64,000 nt of DNA from Pithys albifrons albifrons (Eukaryota > Chordata > Aves > Passeriformes > Thamnophilidae): the NCBI RefSeq assembly GCF_047495875.1, contig NC_092464.1:25638865-25702864 (forward strand), read 5' to 3'. Below, piece by piece: positions 57,001-64,000 of this stretch (positions within the stretch are counted from its first letter, which is position 1; every line of letters begins with the position of its first letter). The notes beneath the pieces were generated by a model. That model searched no databases and was not told where the DNA came from. It saw only the letters and a list, made by a program, of their open reading frames with translations. The position numbers were made by a program, and so were the translations under genes.

Positions 57001-59530
57001 CTAACATTGTCAGCTAAGAGTAATGCATGTAATGCATACCTTCCTGGGCAGGCTCTTCAAGTTTGAGATACCAAGTTGTTTTAATAACTTGGACTTTGAA
57101 TTTATTTGTGGTCATGCTGTGGAGTAAATGCAATTAAATTATCTCAATGTCATAAATATATTTAATTTTTTTCTTTAGAATGACATAGTGTCTTCTTCGG
57201 CCATTTAATAGAATTTAATGCTGTGAAGGACTTTAAAAGACAAGGAGAAATGAGACTTTATTAAATTCAACAGATTCTTTGCCTAGGATATTAGTTTCAC
57301 TTTAAAGATGAGACACATTTCATGTTTTCACTCAAGAGTTTGACAAATGGTAGTTCCATACACATCACAAGAATGAAATCTTTTAGGACATTAGCAGCAG
57401 TAACAGGGAGATGGCTATACATCTGGTTTGGTTGCATCTCTGGTAGGAGGATCTCTGTACTGTCCCTTAATACAATACAGAGGCTGGTTATAGGTGTGTG
57501 GCTGTGACCAAATGTGTGCTACGGGTACTTGTGTGCTGATGCACTGACTTCCATTCTGGTGTTATATTTTCTTCTGCTGAAGGTTTTTGAAAGAACAGAG
57601 TGGTCTTTCAGATATAGACCATACCAGATCCTCATCTGTGCATCCAGGCATGAGAGACAGCTGTCTCAAATGATTTACTCCTGTAACTCTGGTCGCTGTT
57701 CCTGGGATAAGTAAAGAAGAAAAATGCCAAAAATGGAAGACAAAGAAAGGAAAACCCAGAGACTGCAGTGATGCCTGTTAAGGCTTTCTTGTGGATTGCA
57801 TTTCTCAGTCTGTAGAAAGTGCTGAACTATAATATATTTGATGTTTCAACAGGCAAAAACCAAACTGTTGCACACCAGATAGTGTCACTAATCACTGTCA
57901 CTCAATCACTGATACATTATTTGAAACACAGACTATGTTTTCCCCCAAAATACTGGATGTAGAGGCAAAGCTACATACAAAATAGTTGAAAAACTGGTAA
58001 GCACCCATGAGATATGGAGGTGTTTGGATCCAATACTGCAAGTTCCTGTCCACAGGATTAACACTGCACTTCCAACAGTGTATATGGAGTTTTCACACAC
58101 AGTTAATCTTGAGCAAATACACAAGCTCTTTCCCCAGCTGGGTCATATAACAGACCTGTTTCTTGGGCTCCAGTTCTGTGTATCCAGTTGAGATGTAAGG
58201 AGAGGAGAATAATTTGCCTGCATTCCAGTACAATGTACCCTACAGCCTGGTGTGCACTCTACTAGTGCCAAATGGACATAGCATGGCACTTTCTGTGATG
58301 TTTTAAAAGATTAAAGTCAGTTCAGACTGAATATAGGGGCATACAAACTGGAGTCACTAGGGGCTATCAATACTCATTCTTCAGTCTAAAGGCATCCATT
58401 TGCTAAAGTGGGCAGCAGTTTATTATAAGCCATGTAGTTTCCAAAGAGTTACCTTCTTGAGTATCAAGCACTAGATAATGTTTCGAAACAATTATTTCAT
58501 ATTATATTCAGGACCTGATCACAGGGCTTCAGGAAGGCAGTAAAGATGTGCATGGTTTATCTGTTGCTGTTTTTTGGAATTTGAGTTAATGCAAGCAAAG
58601 TTTGAAAAAATGGTTTGGTTTGTTTTGGTGTTTTATTATTGTTTTTTTCCTTTTTAATTATTCCTAGCTTGCATTATCTTCCAGAAATTCAGTATTAGAT
58701 CCAGTTGGAAATGACTGCAGTATTATTTTGCCATAGCACTGAAGCGTTTTGTCTGGAAGTTCAGCTATTTAGATTACACGTCCCTCTTGAAGCTTAATGT
58801 TCAAGAGCTCTTCATTAGAAACATCAATGTTATTAAATGGAAATGGATCTAGCACGATGTTATAAAAAATCAGTCCAGTAATGCAGTATCCAGTTGGCAT
58901 AACATTTCCACTATAATACATTTCATGTAGCTGTGAATTCCTTAACATAGAGGAGGGTAACTAAAATAACACAATATATTTATTTTACTACTAAAAGCTT
59001 TAATGAACTTCAGGAAAATAGTTTCAATATAGAGTTGTAAAAGCACTGTTACCTTGTGCACACTGACCTTGGTCCTGCAAACAATTACACTTGGGCACAG
59101 CCCCGCTGACTGCCAATGGCCACCTTGTCTGTAAAGTGAAACATACGTCTGTATACTTGTAGAGATCAAGGCCTCACTCTAGTTTTGGATATCTGAAATA
59201 TTTTCACCAAGGGGTAGGTTTTGCAGCAACACTCCAGCAAAGTTTTCCTTAAAATCAGGCAGATAAAACTTTTTCTCTGCCACTGAATAAAAGCTCCTTC
59301 TAGCTGGTACTGAATAGGAAACTGCCAGCTGTGCCCCGTGAACGTGCCCACACTTGACAGGTAACCAGCCCACAGTGGGTTGGTGAGGCCCATGCATTGG
59401 TCCTTCCTTGTGCACAACCACATGGATTGTAGTAGGAGCTCTCCTCAGAGGTGCCTCAGTTCTGGGACAGACAGGGAGTCAGTCCCACCCCCCTGCCAGT
59501 CTGTTAATTCCCTGTTGGTTTTTCCCACAG
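42052..59530 (+). other. DYNC1I1: DYNC1I1 intron 16
   Basis: At 17.5 kb this is the largest gap in the window, and it separates the last propeller exon from the terminal exon. It begins with a GTTTG-rich low-complexity stretch (42088-42128) and contains a 12-base C run at 46662-46673. A small direct repeat (ACAGCACCTG) is near 44994-45014. I recognise no interspersed transposon, RNA gene or coding exon. The acceptor is tttttcccaCAG. Confidence 0.9.
46662..46673. repeat. Poly-C run (12 C)
   Basis: Twelve consecutive C follow a TTCTT tract. It is low-complexity and its length is prone to sequencing error. Confidence 0.95.
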
Positions 59531-59641
59531 CTGGCTGTTCCACACAGCGATGAGTGGACGCGCTTTGCTCGGACCTTGGTGGAAATCCGTGCCAACCGAG
59601 CAGACAGTGAAGAGGAAGGGGCAGTGGAGCTGTCGGCCTAG
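59531..59641 (+). CDS. DYNC1I1: DYNC1I1 exon 17: C-terminus and stop codon
   Basis: The coding part of the terminal exon has 36 codons plus TAG (59639-59641): [20 protein letters not shown], then [16 protein letters not shown]. This tail closes the propeller and ends in an acidic segment. [19 protein letters not shown] with the ...VELSA ending is the DYNC1I1 form, whereas DYNC1I2 ends quite differently. The acceptor is cccaCAG and the junction is phase 0 after ...VYDVGE. Seven exons together give 305 residues, about the C-terminal half of a protein of roughly 630-645 residues. Mammalian exon 17 is the second published DYNC1I1 exonic enhancer for DLX5/6; a matching role here is inferred. Confidence 0.97.
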   Translation: MAVPHSDEWTRFARTLVEIRANRADSEEEGAVELSA

Positions 59642-60173
59642 AGGGAGAGGAGCAGCAGCGCCTGCCGCAGCCAGAACAGCAGCTTTCACCCGCTGAGTGC
59701 GCCAGTGTTCAGTGTCAGAGTCAGTCTTGCTGTGGCTTTTGATGCCAGTGTACATGCCAGTATTGCTCAAAGCATTCCATATTAATCACACTGCTTTACA
59801 CAAGGCTGAAAATATCCAGAGCATTTTCATACTTTATATTTCTGTCTGAAAAGTAAGAAAGAAAAGACAAATCAACCTTTTATGGGTTTAGTTGTTGCCT
59901 TTTAACTACTTAGTAGCTGTGTTTAATAGCTAGGAAACCCTGGTTAAACTTGTGCTCACATTGCCCTTCTGGCATAGTCCTATTAAATCCATATGAAGCC
60001 AGATATGATTATGTGCAGATGTGGTGTGCTTCACTGTATGAGACTGGGCCAAAGACCTTAGATGTGGTGTTTCACATGGTGACTTACATTATGAATGGAT
60101 GTACTATACGAAAGCTGCTGCTCCTTATTTATTGCGGTGTGCTGCATGGAACATATTTATTTGAAAGCATTAA

Positions 60174-60179
60174 AATAAA
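60174..60179 (+). terminator. DYNC1I1: Proximal polyadenylation signal AATAAA
   Basis: AATAAA lies 533 bp after the stop codon. A likely cleavage region is 60190-60200, followed by the GT-rich TTGTCTGTGTGCTGCTGTAG near 60215-60235. Confidence 0.75.
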
Positions 60180-60475
60180 TGATCCTAAAGCATGTGCATA
60201 ATGAGAGAACTGCATTGTCTGTGTGCTGCTGTAGAGGTTACATTAGATTCCACGTAACAATTACAGTACATCAGTTGTGCTTAAGATATAAGATCTATAA
60301 AGGTTGGCTTGAGTGGATGGAATGAGTTTCCTTTCTTTTTTTCTTTGGGTTGCCTATTATTTCTAGGCACTTGAACTATATTTCAAATACAGTTGATCAC
60401 TGATACTTGTCATGCAAGTTAACACTAAGAGTTTGACAAAGGGTTGTGGTTCCTGAGTATGACAATAGTATTGCA

Positions 60476-60481
60476 AATAAA
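60476..60481 (+). terminator. DYNC1I1: Distal polyadenylation signal AATAAA
   Basis: A second AATAAA occurs 835 bp after the stop, followed by the GT-rich CTGTTGTAGTGTGGTT near 60498-60515. The two signals suggest alternative transcript ends. Confidence 0.7.
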
Positions 60482-60500
60482 ATGTATCAGGCCTTTTCTG

Positions 60501-63100
60501 TTGTAGTGTGGTTAATCTTTCCTTGCCACCATTGCTCAGTTTGTTCATTACTAGTCACTAATGAAGCACTGGGAAAATGTGACTGCCCCGAGTCACAGAA
60601 TGTTCATGCAGCTGCCATGTAAACAGATACCTTTAGTACAGGGACCGGCCAGTAATGGACTTGAGTGCATCAGATCCTGCTACAGATTTTACATGAGCAG
60701 GCACTAATGTATGTCAGCTTCTAGGCTAATTTTTATTTTTTCTCCATCCCTAGCATGCATACTTGCACACAGGTGCACACACAGGGCAACACTGCATTGC
60801 CATATGTGCTAAAAGCAAAGGAATGGGAATGACAGGGCCTCCTCAGACTGTCTTGAGGGACTGGTTGGGACAGGGGACAAGGGAACAGGCTCCTTTACGA
60901 TAATCACTTGTGGCTTGAGTAAAGAAACAGTGCAGGCTGATCTCATTCAATGCTGTGGTCCAAAGAGAGTTGGCGGTGAGGCTGCTCAGTACGTTCATGT
61001 CACAGCATTCTGCTGAGCCAGAGCATGGCTCTGACACCTGCGTTTAGCGGTAGTTCACACTCAGGGGCATGGGGTGAGCAACTACAGCAAGAAACGCTAT
61101 GAGTCAGACAAGGAAGATCTTGTATGTTGTTTGTAGAGAACTGCATCTTGTCTTTGGGGGGTCATGTTTAGGAATATATCCTCTAGTGATTTTTGGGGCT
61201 ATGGTCCAATCCAGAATCACTAGGATGTCTGTGCACTGGCAAAGTAACAGTAGGCTAGGAAAATTAGTCCTTTGGAAAAGTTACATTTCCCTTATCCTTT
61301 TAGTGGTTAGAAATAACTCCCAGTGAAAGTCTGTGGGCTACTTTCATCTTCATGGTGGACCTGAAACTATCTCCCAGTGCCCATGGAAGTGTCCAGCCAT
61401 TGGGCTATGGGGGGTGTCTTCTCCCAGATGAACTAGCACGCACAGCAGAGATACATCAGTCATTGGTGCAGTGGCTCCCTGAGACTGTAGCCATGTGTTA
61501 AAGAACTTTGTGTTCCTGATGCGCCCCTTGGTGCTTTGGGAGCTGTCCTGAAGACAGCAAGTAGCACTTGCACCACTTCTGTAGCTTAAAAGGTGAATGC
61601 TAACGAACAACCAGGTGACCTAACTGTGAAACAGTAGTTTAGACATCATCTCTGGGGTTTTCCTCAGTTTCGCCCTGTTTTCCTTTCAAAAACCATATGT
61701 AAGTGTTGTCTATGTATGCGGGTAATGCAGATGTGGTACACAGTGGAAGATGGGGAGGCACACATGGTCACAAGGCTAGAACGTGCTGAAGGCAGATACA
61801 CAGTGAAGTACTGCTGTCATGGGAAACAGAGGTGGGTACTCACTACCCTTCCACCTGCTAAGTAAATCCACACCACAAAGTGTGGGGACACTATCTGAGA
61901 GCAAGCTGCGGTGTAACAGGAAGGGTGTTTAACCAATGTTATCTCCTATTGAATGTAACCAGTGCAGTAGGAATGGCTGGCAAATATGGTATTCCTGTTC
62001 AGTTTTTGGAACCTAAGGGTGGGTGGTTCATGTCTAAGTTCTCCCTACTTTATGGCATTAATAGCTTGTAAAATGGTTTAAGGGCAGCCTCAGAAGACCT
62101 TCAGCATTTGCTGCTGTGTGCAAATCAATATAACCAAGTATTTTTCCAAATTTTTCTATCATTTTTTGTGTGAGGTTCAGCAGTACAGAGACGGAACAAG
62201 GAAGAAGAGTTTTCCACAGAAATTACAAAGTTTTTTTACTGAACAACAGCATGAAAGGGCCATTTCACACAGTTGAAGCAGATGGAAGAGCACCCAAGAA
62301 GAAAAGGCATTTACTCCTCTTCTGTTTCTTGGGATTTTTCTTGCGGTAGTTTCTGACCCACTCTTGTTGCTGCCCTTCCAGGAATCTCCCACAGTTCTTG
62401 TTTGATTTTCCTGCTGCTAAACGAATAGCTCCACTTCACTGGCTTTCCAAAAAGAGTCTGTGTGACAAAATGTTCCTCAGAATCTGCCCAACAGGGACAT
62501 TAATACATTTATTTTGACCAAAGAGAAATCAGCTTCTCCAGGCTCTTCTGCCTGCAAGCATCCAGAGAACAGAAGGAAGAACATGAAGAGTATGTTCCCT
62601 GCTCTATCACTGCTGGGATGCTGCCATGACTGCTCAGGTGTGGAATGACTCAGAAAAAAGCCTGCATCTGTTTTAGGGCCATTGTAAGTGAGCTTTCTGA
62701 GAAGGGCATAAACTATGTGCTCAGACTGAGCTGGAGAGCACATCTGAACCACGAAGGACAGAACAAGCAAACCCAGCTATGGCAAGAAGCAGGCAAGTGG
62801 CAGGAAAAGGCTGAACTGAGGTTCAGGATGGAGGAGAGGACTGTGAGGTGGATGTGGAAGGGACACATGTTCTGTACTTGATGAAGGAAAGACCAGAGTC
62901 TCCCTTGCTTCTGGCACCAAGGATCAAAGATACACCAACAAAAGTGAGAGGCAGAGGAATGATGTGGCCAGGAACATTTTTTTAAAAGGAGCTGTGGCAG
63001 CTGAAGGCATTAGCTAACATGGAAAGCAGGGTACTTCACTGTTACAGTTTCAAAATATTTCATGGAATTATTTTTTTTCTGTCCCTTACCAACACTGTGG
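60501..63100. other. Intergenic sequence downstream of DYNC1I1
   Basis: This is unique-looking sequence of mixed composition. I see no exon-like frame with splice sites, no RNA gene and no recognisable repeat. Open frames here are all under 100 codons and unremarkable. Confidence 0.7.
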
Positions 63101-63978
63101 ATTGGGATTTGGAGGCCAGGATAGATGGCTTGTGGAAGCCCAACTCTCCACTATCTGCTCCCAGAGCCAGCTAAGTGTCTAGAGGCTAAACAAAGGGGAT
63201 GGCTGATAGCTTTGCATTCCAACATGATGGCTGGACAGAGGACTGGGGAGGTGTTGGGGGAGGGAGGTTTCTGGGGTTTTGCCACACTTTTCTCCAGCTG
63301 CTGTGCGTGCGAGCTGTCATTTGCTGGGCTGGTGGAAGCACTTGGAGGGGGCTCCCCTGGCTTGGTGACCCAACTCTGCAGGCCCTGTGCTGTTCTGAGA
63401 GAATAGTCACTGCTACCTGGATTTGCTACAGGCTCCTTGAGGGCTGACACCATCTGCACAGAAGTCGCTAACCTCTTCCCCCCCCTCAGTGCTTTCAGAC
63501 AAAGGATGGGGAGAGTCCTTACACTGCCAACTGGAAAGGTTTCAAGCCTGTCCCTGTGGCCACCACTGCCACATTAGTTTTCAGAACCAGTGCCTCTCCC
63601 TACCCGCCCTGTCATTGTCTTGCCAGAGCCCTTGAGCAAATTGCTGCAGCCTCTGCCTCCCCAGGAGTAGTATTGCCTTCCGCTTTCTGTAAATACAGCT
63701 GCACCAAAGGGGCAGAGATAGGACTTGATTTGTTTGAAAGTTTTGGTTACGGTGTTGCTGCTTGTTCTGTTCTGCCTGTGTTTTTCTTTTCTTTTGGTTA
63801 TACATATATGTATTTGTAGTAAGGAACCTGTTATCCATTGCTCTAAATTTTCTGATTAAACTCTCTTCATTTCAAAGGTTGTGATGGTTTTTGGGGAGAG
63901 CCCACCCCCGCTTCCTAGTCCAGAGAGGGTTCCTCACTTTCCTTGATAGACATCTTCGTTTTCTTTGACACTGAGACA
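63100..63978 (+). mobile_element. Probable endogenous retrovirus LTR (3' part recognisable)
   Basis: The right half resembles avian retroviral LTR ends: a TTGTTCTGTTCTGCCTGTG and TTTTCTTTTCTTTTGG stretch, TATACATATATGTATTTGTAG, then AACCTGTTATCC, ACTCTCTTCATTTCAAAGG, and a purine-rich GATGGTTTTTGGGGAGAGCC run. It ends plausibly at ...CTGAGACA (63978). From about 63560 rightward the match to the LTR texture is best. The left boundary is uncertain and no target duplication could be fixed. No retroviral protein frame is seen in the window. Confidence 0.45.
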
Positions 63979-64000
63979 TTCACCTTTATGACATGTACTC

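Larger units (their letters stand above)
59642..60500 (+). other. DYNC1I1: DYNC1I1 3' untranslated region
   Basis: Sequence follows directly from the TAG stop. Two canonical AATAAA signals, each followed by a GT-rich downstream element, allow a UTR of about 560 bp or about 860 bp. The end is therefore given as the longer alternative. An open frame at 59950-60201 inside it is not supported as coding. Confidence 0.8.

Overview
The window is avian nuclear DNA carrying the 3' half of one protein-coding gene on the + strand: DYNC1I1, cytoplasmic dynein 1 intermediate chain 1. Seven coding exons (13130-13276, 17446-17559, 20416-20549, 21805-21949, 35630-35770, 41926-42051, 59531-59641) join in frame through GT-AG introns. 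They give the last 305 residues of the protein, which form the C-terminal WD40 beta-propeller that docks on the dynein heavy-chain tail. The first half of the protein (p150Glued- and light-chain-binding regions) lies upstream of the window. The C-terminal end, ...[10 protein letters not shown], marks the paralogue as DYNC1I1 and not DYNC1I2. The organism is a bird, because the interspersed repeats are CR1 LINEs with ATTCTGTG-type tails. A tRNA-Ile-headed, CR1-tailed SINE of the TguSINE1 type points to a passerine (songbird and allies).

Layout: 1-13129 is the 3' part of an upstream intron (intron 10 if the usual 17-exon count holds) with a nested pair of CR1 fragments. 13130-21949 is a compact cluster of four exons. 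21950-35629 is a 13.7 kb intron that holds a CR1, a solo LTR, the SINE, and a 310-bp insertion headed by a 5S rRNA-like sequence and flanked by a perfect 13-bp direct repeat. This intron ends in a block of AT-rich, homeodomain-site-rich sequence that merges into a CpG island (about 35045-36390) around the exon at 35630-35770. 35771-59530 holds two further introns and one exon. 59531-about 60500 is the terminal exon with stop codon, 3' UTR and two polyadenylation signals. 60500-64000 is intergenic, with an LTR-like sequence at the far right end.

How it fits together: besides coding for a dynein subunit, the last exons of DYNC1I1 are known in mammals to serve as tissue-specific enhancers ('eExons' 15 and 17) for the distant DLX5/DLX6 genes. 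Here the exon in the exon-15 position sits inside the CpG island and has 38 of 47 codons ending in G or C, against 20 of 48 in the preceding exon. Conserved-looking AT-rich elements lie just upstream of it. The most unusual single observation is the 5S-headed retroposon about 1.3 kb upstream of that exon. No bacterial, viral-gene, CRISPR or operon-like content is present. Apart from the DYNC1I1 exons and CR1 reverse-transcriptase remnants, I support no open reading frame as coding.
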